DNA of 64,000 nt from Rhizobium sp. AAP43 (GCF_001296045.1 NZ_LJHS01000005.1:434001-498000); one strand, 5' to 3'. Counted from the stretch's first letter, positions 52,986 through 62,190 are shown. The notes: generated by a model from the sequence alone, not told the origin. Numbers and translations are program-made.

Positions 52986-54557
52986 ATGGCAGCGCCCTAT
53001 GATCTCAACGACGACAGTGTGGTCGTCATCATCGGTTCCGGTGCAGGCGGTGGTACACTTGCCAACGAGCTTGCCCAGAAGGGCATCGACGTGGTCGTGC
53101 TCGAAGCCGGTGCCCGCATCGAACACGAGGAATTCATCAACGACGAATGGGACAGTTTTGCCCAGCTCGCCTGGCTCGACCACCGAACGACCGGCGGCGG
53201 CTGGCGGGTGTCGAAGGACTTCCCCAATCTGCCGGCCTGGATCGTCAAGGCTGTTGGCGGCACGACGACCCACTGGGCTGGCGCCTCGCTGCGCTTCCAG
53301 GAACACGAGTTCAAGACGCTGACGAATTACGGCAAGGTTGAGGGTGCCAATCTTCTCGACTGGCCGATCACGCTTGCCGATCTCGAGCCTTACTATGCCA
53401 AGGCCGAAGACAAGATGGGCGTTACCCGCACTAATGGCATCGAGGGGCTGCCGGGCAACAACAACTTCAAGATCCTGAAGGCCGGTGCCGACAAGCTGGG
53501 CTACAAGGACTGTCACACCGGCAACATGGCGATCAACTCGGCCGAGCGCGATGACCGGATGAGCTGTCAGCAGACCGGCTTCTGTTTCCAGGGTTGCAAA
53601 TGGGGTGCCAAGTGGTCGACGCTCTACACGGAAATTCCGAAGGGCGAGGCGACCGGCAAACTTGAAGTGCGGCCGCAGTCGCATGTCATCAAGATCGAGC
53701 ATGATGCCAATGGCAAGGTGAATGCCGTCGTCTATGCCGACAAGGACGGCAACATGAAGAGCCAGAAGGCGCGCATCGTCTGCGTTGCCGGCAATTCCAT
53801 CGAAAGCCCACGCCTGCTGTTGAACTCCGCTTCCTCAAAGTATCCGGATGGTCTGGCCAACTCCTCCGGCCAGGTGGGCAAGAACTACATGCGCCACACG
53901 ACCGGCTCGGTCTATGCCGTGTTCGACAAGCCGGTGCATTTCTATCGCGGCACGACCATGGCCGGGATCATACGCGACGAGGCCCGGCACGATCCGTCAC
54001 GCGGCTTCGTCGGTGGCTACGAGCTTGAAACGCTCGCACTTGGTCTGCCCTTCATGGCGGCCTTCCTCGATCCGGGTGGTTGGGGCCGTTCGTTCACCTC
54101 GGCGCTCGACAACTACGCGAATATGGCGGGGCTGTGGATCGTCGGCGAAGACATGCCGCAGGAACAGAATGCCGTGAAGCTGCATGCCGAGCTCAAGGAT
54201 AAATACGGCATGCCGATCCCGGATGTCTGGTTCACCGATCACCCGAACGACGAGGCGATGCGCAATCACGCCTACAAGCAGGGTGTAGCGCTCTATGAGG
54301 CGGTCGGTGCCAACAGGGCCTTCCCGACACCACCCTATCCGTCGACCCACAATCTCGGCACCAACCGCATGAGCGAGAAAGCGCAGGACGGTGTCGTCAA
54401 CAAGTGGGGTCAGACCCACGATATCCAGAACCTCTTCGTTTCAGACGGCAGCCAGTTCACCACGGGTGCTGCGGAAAATCCGACCTTGACGATCGTGTCT
54501 CTCGCGATCCGACAGGCGGATTACATCGCCGAGCAGATGGGCCAAGGCACGATCTGA
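52986..54557 (+). CDS. GMC-family FAD-dependent oxidoreductase
   Basis: A 523-residue flavoenzyme related to the large subunit of membrane gluconate and sorbitol dehydrogenases. The FAD motif VVIIGSGAGGGTLANELAQKGIDVVVLEAG is at the N-terminus; GGTTTHWAGASLRF, a cysteine-rich QQTGFCFQGCKWGAK and the C-terminal active-site region THNLGTNRMSEK (His) and SDGSQFTTGAAENPTLTIVSLAIR follow. It lacks its own export signal, consistent with co-export by the upstream subunit. No cytochrome c subunit gene follows, so the electron acceptor is unclear. Confidence 0.9.
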   Translation: MAAPYDLNDDSVVVIIGSGAGGGTLANELAQKGIDVVVLEAGARIEHEEFINDEWDSFAQLAWLDHRTTGGGWRVSKDFPNLPAWIVKAVGGTTTHWAGASLRFQEHEFKTLTNYGKVEGANLLDWPITLADLEPYYAKAEDKMGVTRTNGIEGLPGNNNFKILKAGADKLGYKDCHTGNMAINSAERDDRMSCQQTGFCFQGCKWGAKWSTLYTEIPKGEATGKLEVRPQSHVIKIEHDANGKVNAVVYADKDGNMKSQKARIVCVAGNSIESPRLLLNSASSKYPDGLANSSGQVGKNYMRHTTGSVYAVFDKPVHFYRGTTMAGIIRDEARHDPSRGFVGGYELETLALGLPFMAAFLDPGGWGRSFTSALDNYANMAGLWIVGEDMPQEQNAVKLHAELKDKYGMPIPDVWFTDHPNDEAMRNHAYKQGVALYEAVGANRAFPTPPYPSTHNLGTNRMSEKAQDGVVNKWGQTHDIQNLFVSDGSQFTTGAAENPTLTIVSLAIRQADYIAEQMGQGTI

Positions 54558-54631
54558 CCGGCAAGCATACCTCCCTCTTTGCGGGCGGCGTTGTCTAAAG
54601 GCAGCTCCGCCCGCCTTTTCGTGGGCGGATG

Positions 54632-55825
54632 TCAGTGGCTGCGGGCCGCGACCAGAGCACGGGCCTTGTCGCGGGTGCGGGCCACCGCGCGGCGCAGGCG
54701 GGCCGGGCGAGGTTCGCCCTCGGCCACGGTCATCGCATTGCCGCGCCAGACAAAGCCGTTGCCGAACCAGGCGGAAATGAAGAGGGCCGGCAAGGCGAGG
54801 TCGCGCATCACCATCGCTGGCAGCATGCGCCAGCCGGAAGGCCAGCCATAGGCGCGCGCAAGCAGCATTTCTGCTGCATACCACAGACCGAGATAGGCCA
54901 TGGGGGCTGCGGGATGGATATGGCCTGTTGCGGCCAAAGCCGCGACTGTGATCGTGGGCAGGGCGGCACCGACCAGGATTTCCGGCAGGAAGCAGAGCGG
55001 GAAGGACACGCGCCGCAACCGGGCCCAGCGCAGCTGGCGTTTCCACACGGCGGCAAGGCTGCGTTTGCCGAGTGGCTGGGCGAAGGGCTGGTGGACGAGG
55101 TGAACATTGAGGCCGGCGCCGCGGACAAGGCGGGTTGCGGCTGCGTCTTCAGCCACCTGTTCGCCGAGGCGCTCGAAGCCGCCCATATCGGCCATCAGGT
55201 TTCGGTTGAACAGCATGGCCTTGCCCTGAGCAAAGCCAAAACCGGCTTCATCCGCCAGGAGCTGGAAGCGCGCCTGGAAACTGTTGAGCCAGGCGCTCTC
55301 GACATAGGCGCCGAGGTTGGCCGGTTCCGTGCCGATTGGCGGGGCGCAGACGAGGCCGGTTTCGTCGTCCCAGCGATCCAGCATTCGGGTGATCAGATCT
55401 GGTGGCATCAGGACATTGCTGTCGACCATGACGATCCAGTCATGCCGTGCCGAGCGCCAGCCCTTGATGACGTTGTTCATCTTGGGATTGACGCTGAGCC
55501 TGTCCTCGCCGATCAGCAACTGGGCCGGGACAGCCGGATTTTCGGCGATGATCCTGCGGGCGACGGCGGCGGCCGGATCGTCTGGATCGGCAATGCAGAG
55601 GATGACCTCATAATCCGGCCAGTCGAGCTCGAAAGTGGTGGTGAGGCAGCGCTCGAGATTGTTCTCCAGTCCGCAGAGAGGCCGCAGCACCGTGACAGGC
55701 GGGCGAAAGGCAGGTCTGCCAGTCTCTGCATTGGTACCATGGTGGTGCCTCAGAGCCAGCAGCAAGCCGACGCTTACGGTCTGGACGGCAAGGGCAGTGG
55801 TGGCGAACAATATCGACAGACTCAT
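54632..55825 (-). CDS. GT21-family (ceramide glucosyltransferase-like) glycosyltransferase
   Basis: A 397-residue membrane glycosyltransferase that adds sugar from a nucleotide sugar to a lipid. There is an N-terminal membrane helix, a GT-A domain with VTVLRPLCGLENNLERCLTTTFELDWPDYEVILCIADP-type start, acidic motifs in VMVDSNVLMPPDLI and GEQVAEDAAATRLV, and the GT21 signature KRQLRWARLRR. Three or four C-terminal membrane helices follow. Related rhizobial enzymes make glycolipids under phosphate shortage. ATG at 55825 (after GAGGA) is preferred to one at 55846. A PHO-box-like half-site lies upstream. Confidence 0.85.
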   Translation of the reverse strand: MSLSILFATTALAVQTVSVGLLLALRHHHGTNAETGRPAFRPPVTVLRPLCGLENNLERCLTTTFELDWPDYEVILCIADPDDPAAAVARRIIAENPAVPAQLLIGEDRLSVNPKMNNVIKGWRSARHDWIVMVDSNVLMPPDLITRMLDRWDDETGLVCAPPIGTEPANLGAYVESAWLNSFQARFQLLADEAGFGFAQGKAMLFNRNLMADMGGFERLGEQVAEDAAATRLVRGAGLNVHLVHQPFAQPLGKRSLAAVWKRQLRWARLRRVSFPLCFLPEILVGAALPTITVAALAATGHIHPAAPMAYLGLWYAAEMLLARAYGWPSGWRMLPAMVMRDLALPALFISAWFGNGFVWRGNAMTVAEGEPRPARLRRAVARTRDKARALVAARSH

Positions 55826-55884
55826 CCCAGTCCTCGGGCGGATCATTCAACGGTGGCCACCGGATAGCACCGCTGCATGACAGT

Positions 55885-56484
55885 TCAGCGACTGCGCCTG
55901 AGGATGGTGACAATCTTCAAGCCCAGATAGACGGCGAGCCCGCCCGTGACGATCAGGCCGCTGACATTGCCGCTGATTTCGGCGATCTGGGTGACATTGT
56001 CGCTGAAGGTGGCGCCGAGGCCGGTATAGACGCCAACCCACACGCCTTCGCCGGCGATGCCGGCCAGGGTAAAGCGCAGCCAGGAAAACCGCGCAGCCCC
56101 TGCAAGCAGATTGAGATAGGGGCCAAGTGGTGACAGAAGCCAGCGCGTCAGGAAGACGGCTGCGGCGCCCCGCGCCGCCATTTGCTGCTCGGCCCTGTCG
56201 AGAGCGGTCTTGCGCGCGGGGTTTGCGGCCAGCCACTCGACCAGGCGGCGGCCGCCGGTCTGGCCGATGAGATATCCTATCTGATCGCCGCCGACGGCGG
56301 CACCCAGGGCCACGGCCACAACGGCCCAGAGCGTGAAATCGCCCGCGGCGGCGAAGGCCCCCATCAGCATCATGACAATGGAACCGGGCAAGGGGGCACC
56401 CAGGCAACTGATGAAGATGACGCCGGCCAGGAGAGGCAGGCCATAGATCGGAAGCGACGCCAGAAGCGTTTCCGTCAAGCTCAT
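55885..56484 (-). CDS. DedA-family membrane protein
   Basis: A 199-residue inner-membrane protein of the DedA/VTT superfamily, linked to phospholipid (undecaprenyl phosphate or aminophospholipid) flipping. Family motifs: GAPLPGSIVMMLMGAFAA, ALGAAVGGDQIGYLIGQTGGRRL, and the re-entrant F-x-x-R-x-x-P-x-x-R/G region at AAVFLTRWLLSPLGPYLNLLAGAARFSWLRF. Its ATG overlaps the stop of the upstream small membrane gene (ATGA). It lies just ahead of the GT21 gene on the same strand, hinting at shared membrane-lipid function. Confidence 0.88.
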   Translation of the reverse strand: MSLTETLLASLPIYGLPLLAGVIFISCLGAPLPGSIVMMLMGAFAAAGDFTLWAVVAVALGAAVGGDQIGYLIGQTGGRRLVEWLAANPARKTALDRAEQQMAARGAAAVFLTRWLLSPLGPYLNLLAGAARFSWLRFTLAGIAGEGVWVGVYTGLGATFSDNVTQIAEISGNVSGLIVTGGLAVYLGLKIVTILRRSR

Positions 56485-56840
56485 CGCTTGTCCTTTTCGG
56501 CGCGCAGCCGGGCGATGGCTGCCTCAAGCTCCGTCCTGAAATCGGAGAATGTCTGTCCGCGTTCTTTGGCAAGCCGTTCGAGCGAGGGACGCGGTGCGTT
56601 GCGCGGCGGCGGTGCCACATCCAGATCCCTCGCAAGGCGTTCGACCGGCACATGCCAGGAATGGGCCACGTAACCCAGCGTCATCCAGGCTTCGACCGGC
56701 TGATTTCGATGCGCAGGATCATTCCAATAACTCACGAACAGGGCGGTGCGGATGGCGAAGAAGAGGACCAGCCCGAGAACAAGCACAAAGCCCGAGACAA
56801 GCAGTCGGTTCTGCCGCCACAACCGGATCAATCTGTTCAC
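56481..56840 (-). CDS. Small membrane protein of unknown function
   Basis: A 119-residue protein with one membrane helix ([24 protein letters not shown] at ~11-35) and a periplasmic or cytoplasmic part that includes [31 protein letters not shown] and an Arg/Glu-rich helix. The order [23 protein letters not shown] resembles a SAP/HTH-like recognition helix but I do not recognise a named domain. It overlaps dedA by four bases, so it is probably a partner or accessory of DedA. Confidence 0.75.
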   Translation of the reverse strand: MNRLIRLWRQNRLLVSGFVLVLGLVLFFAIRTALFVSYWNDPAHRNQPVEAWMTLGYVAHSWHVPVERLARDLDVAPPPRNAPRPSLERLAKERGQTFSDFRTELEAAIARLRAEKDKR

Positions 56841-56932
56841 GTCGTTCTCCCGGACCCATATCTTGGTTGACAGACGTTGCCGTCACGCTTCAATCCGTGC
56901 CGGCATCTAACGCGACCGGGAGAGTGACGGCA

Positions 56933-57631
56933 ATGGCGGCGGGCGATATCCGACTGGATGATAGCTGGAAAGCGGTGCTGGGCGACGAGTTTTCAAAGTC
57001 CTACATGCGTGACCTGAAAGCCTTTCTCAGCCAGGAGAAAGCCGAGGGCAAGCATATCTTCCCGGCCGGATCCGAATATTTCCGGGCGCTGGATCTGACG
57101 CCGCTCGATCAGGTGCGGGTCGTCATCCTTGGGCAGGACCCTTATCATGGAGCCGGTCAGGCCCATGGCCTCTGCTTTAGCGTGCGGCCGGGTGTCCGGG
57201 TGCCGCCGTCGCTCGTCAATATCTACAAGGAGCTGAAAAGCGATCTCGGCGTCGAGCCACCCGGTCATGGATTTCTCGAGCACTGGGCCCGGCAGGGCGT
57301 TCTTCTGCTCAACAGCGTGCTGACCGTTGAGGAGGCTCGGGCTGCCTCGCATCAGGGACGCGGTTGGGAGACCTTCACGGATGCCGTCATCCGCTCAGTC
57401 AACGAACGATGCGAGCATGTGGTCTTTCTGCTCTGGGGGGCTTATGCGCAGAAGAAGGCAGCCTTCGTGGATCGTAGCCGGCACCTGGTGTTGAAGGCAC
57501 CACATCCGTCGCCGCTCTCCGCCCATGCCGGATTTCTCGGCTGCCGGCATTTTTCGCAGGCCAACCGCTATCTCGAGGAGAAGGGGCGGGCGCCGATTGA
57601 CTGGCAATTGCCGTCGCTTGAGCAGGTCTGA
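56933..57631 (+). CDS. ung: Uracil-DNA glycosylase, family 1
   Basis: Ung excises uracil from DNA as the first step of base excision repair. The 232-residue enzyme has the water-activating loop [22 protein letters not shown], the specificity Asn in [26 protein letters not shown], and the His-loop [24 protein letters not shown] at 56933 gives a normal N-terminus; upstream in-frame ATGs overlap the divergent membrane-protein gene. Confidence 0.96.
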   Translation: MAAGDIRLDDSWKAVLGDEFSKSYMRDLKAFLSQEKAEGKHIFPAGSEYFRALDLTPLDQVRVVILGQDPYHGAGQAHGLCFSVRPGVRVPPSLVNIYKELKSDLGVEPPGHGFLEHWARQGVLLLNSVLTVEEARAASHQGRGWETFTDAVIRSVNERCEHVVFLLWGAYAQKKAAFVDRSRHLVLKAPHPSPLSAHAGFLGCRHFSQANRYLEEKGRAPIDWQLPSLEQV

Positions 57632-57739
57632 CCTCAGGACGCCCGATTTGCCCGACATCCTGCATTGACGCGTCTTGCAGTCAAAAATTTGCTGATCGAT
57701 AGTAGACGCCCCTCAACCGAATCTCTTCCCGGAGCCTGA

Positions 57740-59182
57740 ATGTCCCAGCATCTGAAATTCTACATCGACGGCGCCTGGGTCGACCCCATGGTTCCGGCCC
57801 TGCTCGATGTCGAAGATCCGTCGAAGGAAGAACCTTTCGCCACCATCGCGATCGGCAGCAAGGGGGATGTGGATCGTGCCGTCGCGGCGGCAAAGGTGGC
57901 GTTTCCGTCTTTTTCAGTCACTGAGCCTGCGGAACGGCTGGCATTGCTGCGCCGAATCCTCGACGCATACAACGCCCGGTTCGACGATATCGCCGACGCT
58001 GTGAGCCGCGAAATGGGGGCGCCGCTGCATTTTGCGCGCGATTCTCAGGCCGCAGCCGGCCGGGCTCATCTCGAAGCGACGATTGCGGCGATGGAGCAGT
58101 TTTCCTTCAGCGAATTGCGCGGTTCTACCATGATCGTCCGGGAAGCGATCGGTGTCTGCGCGCTGATCACGCCGTGGAACTGGCCGCTCAACCAGATCGT
58201 CTGCAAGGTGGCACCGGCGATTGCCGCCGGTTGCACCATGGTTTTGAAACCTTCGGAGATCGCGCCGATCTCCGGGCTCATCTTTGCTGAAGTGATGGAG
58301 GCCGCGGGCACGCCGAAGGGCGTGTTCAATCTGGTCAACGGGCGGGGCCCGGATGTCGGCCAGGTCATGGCCTCGCATCTTGACGTCGACATGGTCTCGT
58401 TCACCGGTTCGACCCGGGCCGGCGTCATCGTCGCCAAGGTCGCTGCCGACACCGTCAAGCGGGTCGCGCAGGAGCTGGGCGGCAAGTCAGCCAATATCAT
58501 CCTGGCCGATGCCGATCTCGAATCCGCGGTGCGCGAGGGTGTTGAGGCCTGTTTCGGCAATTCCGGCCAGTCCTGCGATGCACCGACGCGTATGCTCGTG
58601 CCGGCGGAATGGCATGACGAGGCGTTGCACATTGCCCGCGAAGCAGCTGAGAGCCTTGCCGTTGGCAATCCGCGCGATCCCGATACCGATCTCGGGCCTG
58701 TGGTCAGCCTCACCCAGTTCAACAAGATCCAGCAGCTGATCGAAATGGGGATCGAAGAAGGGGCGCTTCTGGTTGCTGGTGGCCCGGGGCGGCCGGAGGG
58801 GCTGACGCGGGGGTATTATGTCCGCCCGACCGTGTTCGGCCATGTGTCGCCCGATATGACCATCGCGCGGGAAGAAATCTTCGGGCCGGTGCTGTCGATC
58901 ATCCCGTATCAGACGGAAGAAGAGGCGATCGCCATCGCCAACGATACCGTCTACGGGCTCGCCGCCTATATCCAGTCGAATGATATCAATCATGCCCGTC
59001 GGGTGGCATCGCGCATGCGGGCCGGTTCCGTCTATCTCAACTATCCCGCATGGGACACCGCCGCCCCCTTTGGCGGATACAAGCAATCCGGCAATGGTCG
59101 CGAATATGCCGATTGGGGAATCCACGACTTCCTTGAGGTCAAGGGTATTGTCGGCTGGCAGGGTACGCCCGCCAGCGCCTGA
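57740..59182 (+). CDS. NAD(P)-dependent aldehyde dehydrogenase
   Basis: A 480-residue ALDH. It shows ALITPWNWPLNQIVCKVAPAIAAGC near the cofactor site, the Rossmann loop SFTGSTRAGVIV, the general base Glu in KRVAQELGGKSANII, the nucleophilic Cys in CFGNSGQSCDAPTRM near residue 280, and EEIFGPVLSIIPY. Full ALDH length. The aldehyde substrate is not indicated by neighbours. A good terminator follows. Confidence 0.93.
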   Translation: MSQHLKFYIDGAWVDPMVPALLDVEDPSKEEPFATIAIGSKGDVDRAVAAAKVAFPSFSVTEPAERLALLRRILDAYNARFDDIADAVSREMGAPLHFARDSQAAAGRAHLEATIAAMEQFSFSELRGSTMIVREAIGVCALITPWNWPLNQIVCKVAPAIAAGCTMVLKPSEIAPISGLIFAEVMEAAGTPKGVFNLVNGRGPDVGQVMASHLDVDMVSFTGSTRAGVIVAKVAADTVKRVAQELGGKSANIILADADLESAVREGVEACFGNSGQSCDAPTRMLVPAEWHDEALHIAREAAESLAVGNPRDPDTDLGPVVSLTQFNKIQQLIEMGIEEGALLVAGGPGRPEGLTRGYYVRPTVFGHVSPDMTIAREEIFGPVLSIIPYQTEEEAIAIANDTVYGLAAYIQSNDINHARRVASRMRAGSVYLNYPAWDTAAPFGGYKQSGNGREYADWGIHDFLEVKGIVGWQGTPASA

Positions 59183-59206
59183 ACCCCGCATCGCAAGCTT
59201 TGTCAG

Positions 59207-59235
59207 GGTCTGTGGCTATCGCCACGGACCTTTTT
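59207..59235 (+). terminator. Rho-independent terminator after the aldehyde dehydrogenase gene
   Basis: GGTCTGTGGC and GCCACGGACC pair (one G-U) around a 4-base loop and TTTTT follows directly. The 308-base gap that it opens otherwise contains only an EcfG-like promoter near its right end. Confidence 0.85.
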
Positions 59236-59429
59236 CCTTCTTTGCGGGTTCTACTCAACGGTGACTCGAACGGAACCTGACGGCCAGGGTCTCCTGGAGT
59301 AATTTTGTCGTCTGAAATATAGAATCCGCAATATCGCCAGAATTTGCGCATCGTTCAGCCCTATTCGAGCTCATTTCTTTCCTTATTAGAATATTTCCCG
59401 GTCGATATCTCCTGGTCGACCCTGCTCAT

Positions 59430-59454
59430 GGAACAATTCCGTTTCTCTGGTGTT
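59430..59454 (+). promoter_or_regulatory. Candidate EcfG/RpoE2-type promoter upstream of the DUF1236 gene
   Basis: GGAAC, 16 bases, then TGTT: one mismatch from the GGAAC-N16-CGTT general stress consensus. It ends 36 bases before the start codon. Confidence 0.45.
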
Positions 59455-59490
59455 TTTATCCCCAGTATCAAAGACGGAAAGGACGAAACC

Positions 59491-59889
59491 ATGCGTACGA
59501 AGACATTTGTTGTTGCTTCCCTGCTTCTTGGTGCCGCTTGTGCACCTGTCATGGCTCAGGAAGGCACTGTCACTGGCGCTGCCGGCGGTGCCGTCACCGG
59601 TGCCATCGTCGGTGGTCCCGTTGGCGCGGCAGTCGGCGGCGTCGTTGGTGCGATCGCCGGTACGGCCGTTGCCCCGCCGCCGGAAACGGTGGTGACTTAT
59701 GTTCGCCAGCAGCCTGTCGCCACCGCGCCAGTGGTGATCGAGCAGCGTGTGGTCGTCGGTGAAGCCCTGCCGCGGCAGGTCGTACTGACGCCTGTGCCTG
59801 AGAACCCGACCTATGCCTATGCCATCGTCAATGACCAGCGCGTCATCGTCGACCCTGAGACCTATGTCGTCGTCGGTGTCGTTCAGTAA
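59491..59889 (+). CDS. DUF1236-type exported protein with glycine-zipper region
   Basis: A 132-residue exported protein. A signal peptide (MRTKTFVVASLLLGAACAPVMAQ) is followed by a Gly/Ala/Val zipper (~30-65: GAAGGAVTGAIVGGPVGAAVGGVVGAIAG), which may insert in a membrane or oligomerise. A C-terminal part contains PENPTYAYAIVNDQRVIVDPETYVVVGVV, the DUF1236 pattern found in rhizobial envelope proteins. Function unknown. AAAGGA precedes the ATG at 59491. The EcfG-like promoter suggests stress induction. Confidence 0.8.
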   Translation: MRTKTFVVASLLLGAACAPVMAQEGTVTGAAGGAVTGAIVGGPVGAAVGGVVGAIAGTAVAPPPETVVTYVRQQPVATAPVVIEQRVVVGEALPRQVVLTPVPENPTYAYAIVNDQRVIVDPETYVVVGVVQ

Positions 59890-59964
59890 GACCCGGCGCT
59901 TGAATCCACCATAAACAATGGCCGGGAACGACAGTGTTCCGGCCGATAACCTGGAGGTTACACC

Positions 59965-60333
59965 ATGGACCAGAGACCAGATCCGCGCCTCGACCAGCGC
60001 CCGCCTGTCGCCCCGCCGCTTGCGCCGCATGTGACGCAGCAGAATTCCAGCATGGGCGGCACCGGTTGGGCCGTTGCCATCCTGTTGGTTGTCGTCATCG
60101 CCGCCGGTGCCTTCTTCCTCTATGGCGGAAACGGCACAGTGGACACGACGGCACCTGCCACCACTGCAACGGAGTCCGCGACCCCGCCAGCCACGGCACC
60201 GACGCCGCCGGCCGCATCGGATGCTGCCCCGGCCGCTCCTGCTGACCCGGCTCCGGCCGCTCCGGCCCCGGCTGATCCGGCGGCACCTGCTCCGGCTCCT
60301 GCCGCGCCCGGTAGCGCTCCGACCACCCCGTAA
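59965..60333 (+). CDS. Small single-pass membrane protein with Ala/Pro-rich tail
   Basis: A 122-residue protein of unknown function. A polar Pro-rich N-terminus precedes one membrane helix (~35-54: TGWAVAILLVVVIAAGAFFLYGG), and the rest is a low-complexity Thr/Ala/Pro-rich periplasmic tail (repeats of PAAPAPADPA). Such tails often span the periplasm or contact the wall. CTGGAGG at 59950 supports the start. It follows the DUF1236 gene by 75 bases and may be cotranscribed. Confidence 0.72.
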   Translation: MDQRPDPRLDQRPPVAPPLAPHVTQQNSSMGGTGWAVAILLVVVIAAGAFFLYGGNGTVDTTAPATTATESATPPATAPTPPAASDAAPAAPADPAPAAPAPADPAAPAPAPAAPGSAPTTP

Positions 60334-60378
60334 GGCAAAGCCGGCCGGGCGGGCGTCAGAGCCCGCCACCAACAGACA

Positions 60379-60410
60379 GAAGGCCAGCCTTGAAAAGGGC
60401 TGGTCTTTTC
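60379..60410 (+). terminator. Probable terminator
   Basis: AAGGCCAGCC and GGGCTGGTCTT pair around a 6-8-base loop, followed by TTTCG. It separates the small membrane protein gene from the phosphatase gene. Confidence 0.55.
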
Positions 60411-60484
60411 GCGTCTGGTGTCTTGGAGGCTGCACGATATCTGGTGCATAAGGTTGTGCATTCCATTCGGAGACTGAAGAACAC

Positions 60485-61240
60485 ATGTTCCTCGAACAAG
60501 GCAGGATGCCACGGCTTGAACTGCCGACGGATCGCTACGCTGCCATATACGCCATCGGTGACGTGCATGGCTGTCATGATGCCTTGCTCGCGCTTGAAGA
60601 GAAAATCCGGCTCGATGCCGAAGCTCTCGATGGTCGCAAGCTGATTGTCATGCTCGGGGATTATATTGATCGCGGTCCCCGATCGGCGACCGTGCTTTAT
60701 CACCTGACGGCCTCTCCACCGGCGGGCTTTGATCGTATCTGCCTGCGCGGCAATCACGACGACGCCTTTCTCGATTATCTGGAGGGCGATCCGGCGGGCG
60801 ACTGGTTCCTCGATCACGGGGCCATGGAGACCATGGCGTCCTATGGTGTCGAACTTGCCTCGGCGGGGTCTGTCACGGGCTCCAACCACAAGCTGCGCGA
60901 ACTTGTGCGGTCGGCGGTGCCGTCCTCGCATCTCGAGTTTCTGCGGGCTTTGCCGGTCATGCTGACAATTGGCGGCGATGTCTTCGTGCATGCCGGCATC
61001 CGGCCGGGGCGGCCGCTGGTCGATCAGACCGACGAAGACCTGATGTGGATCCGGCGATCCTTCCTCGATCTTGGCCCCGGATTGCCGGTCAGGGTGGTCC
61101 ACGGCCATTCGCCGATGCGGCAGGCACATGTCGGAGCTGACCGCGTCAGCCTGGACACGCATTGTCACAAGACCGGGCGCCTGACGGCGGCGCGGTTTCA
61201 TCAGGGTGACGTTGTCATCTTCGATACGGCAGCCGGCTAA
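60485..61240 (+). CDS. PPP-type serine/threonine protein phosphatase-like metallophosphoesterase
   Basis: A 251-residue calcineurin-like phosphatase of the bacterial ApaH/PrpA-type group. Metal motifs: YAIGDVHGCHDAL, VMLGDYIDRGPRS, ICLRGNHDDAFLDYL, and late histidines in VFVHAGIRPGRPLVDQ and VVHGHSPMRQAHVG. Such enzymes dephosphorylate Ser/Thr-phosphoproteins or dinucleoside polyphosphates; the sequence does not decide. ATG at 60485 is used; MPRLELPTDRYAA at 60506 is an alternative start. No kinase gene is near. Confidence 0.88.
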   Translation: MFLEQGRMPRLELPTDRYAAIYAIGDVHGCHDALLALEEKIRLDAEALDGRKLIVMLGDYIDRGPRSATVLYHLTASPPAGFDRICLRGNHDDAFLDYLEGDPAGDWFLDHGAMETMASYGVELASAGSVTGSNHKLRELVRSAVPSSHLEFLRALPVMLTIGGDVFVHAGIRPGRPLVDQTDEDLMWIRRSFLDLGPGLPVRVVHGHSPMRQAHVGADRVSLDTHCHKTGRLTAARFHQGDVVIFDTAAG

Positions 61241-61263
61241 TCAGCAGTTCGACTGCCGAAGTC

Positions 61264-62190
61264 TCAGGTCCGGGCTTTTTTCGAAGCTGTCTGCACAGGC
61301 TTGCCCCATTCGGCGATTGCTATGCCCCCAAGGACGAGGGCGAGCGCCAGAATGTGGAAGCTTTCAAGCGTCTCGCCAAGCAGGGTGACGGAGAGCAGCG
61401 TGCCGAAGACGGGCACGAGATTGATGAACAGGCCGGCCCTGTTGGCGCCGATGACTTCCACGCCCTTGATGTAGAGCACTTGCGAAATCAGTGAGGGCAG
61501 CAGTCCGGCATAGAGGATCAGCAGCCAGCCGGTGGTGTCGGGCATAATCATCTGGCCTTTGCTCGCCTCCCACCAGACGAGCGGCAGACAGGTCACCGTG
61601 GCCGCGAGGGCCGGCACCGCCATGAGGCTCTTCCAGTGGACCTGCGGTTTCCAGCGCAGCGAGATCGTGTAGATCGCATAGGAGAGGCCGGCAAAGACCA
61701 TCAGCAGGTCGCCAGCATTCAGTGTCAGCGATAGCAGCCGGTGGATGTCGCCATGCGAGGCGGTGACGGCCGCACCAACGAAGCTGATCAGGAAGCCGAG
61801 AATCTGGATCGGTGCTACCGGAATGCGGAAGATGGCGAAGTTGATGACGAAGATCAGAACCGGGATGGCGCCCTGTTCGATCGTTGCATTGACGGCGGTG
61901 GTGTATTTGAGTGCGGTGTAGAGAAAACCGTTGAAGGCTGCGTAGCCTATGGCCCCGTAGAAGGCGAGGAGCTTCCAGTTGGCCTTCAGCACATCCCAGT
62001 CCTTGCGGATCTGTGGCACCGAGATTGCGAAGATGATCAGGCTCGCCAGGCCCCAGCGGCCAAAGCTCAGGATCATCGGGCTGACGTGGCCGAGTGCCAG
62101 CTTGCCGGCGACTGCGTTGCCGCCCCAGAGCAAGGTGGTGATGACGAGAAAAGTATAGGCGCGAACCGGCAAAGTATGGCTTCCTTGCAT
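61264..62190 (-). CDS. EamA/DMT-superfamily transporter
   Basis: A 308-residue inner-membrane exporter with ten helices arranged as two EamA repeats (~12-140 and ~158-290). Repeat signatures are TTLLWGGNAVAGKLALGHVSP with FGRWGLASLIIFAI, and LLPSLISQVLYIKGVEVIGANRAGLFINLVPVFGTLLSVTLLGE. Family members export amino acids, metabolites or drugs; the substrate is not indicated. ATG at 62190 is preferred over an upstream in-frame extension that is hydrophilic. It is divergent from purA. Confidence 0.88.
   Translation of the reverse strand: MQGSHTLPVRAYTFLVITTLLWGGNAVAGKLALGHVSPMILSFGRWGLASLIIFAISVPQIRKDWDVLKANWKLLAFYGAIGYAAFNGFLYTALKYTTAVNATIEQGAIPVLIFVINFAIFRIPVAPIQILGFLISFVGAAVTASHGDIHRLLSLTLNAGDLLMVFAGLSYAIYTISLRWKPQVHWKSLMAVPALAATVTCLPLVWWEASKGQMIMPDTTGWLLILYAGLLPSLISQVLYIKGVEVIGANRAGLFINLVPVFGTLLSVTLLGETLESFHILALALVLGGIAIAEWGKPVQTASKKART

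Noticed and set aside
54590-54622. Terminator between the GMC gene and the GT21 gene
   Set aside because: GGCGGGC/GCCCGCC arms exist, but the loop is over 15 bases and other pairings compete; too weak to list.
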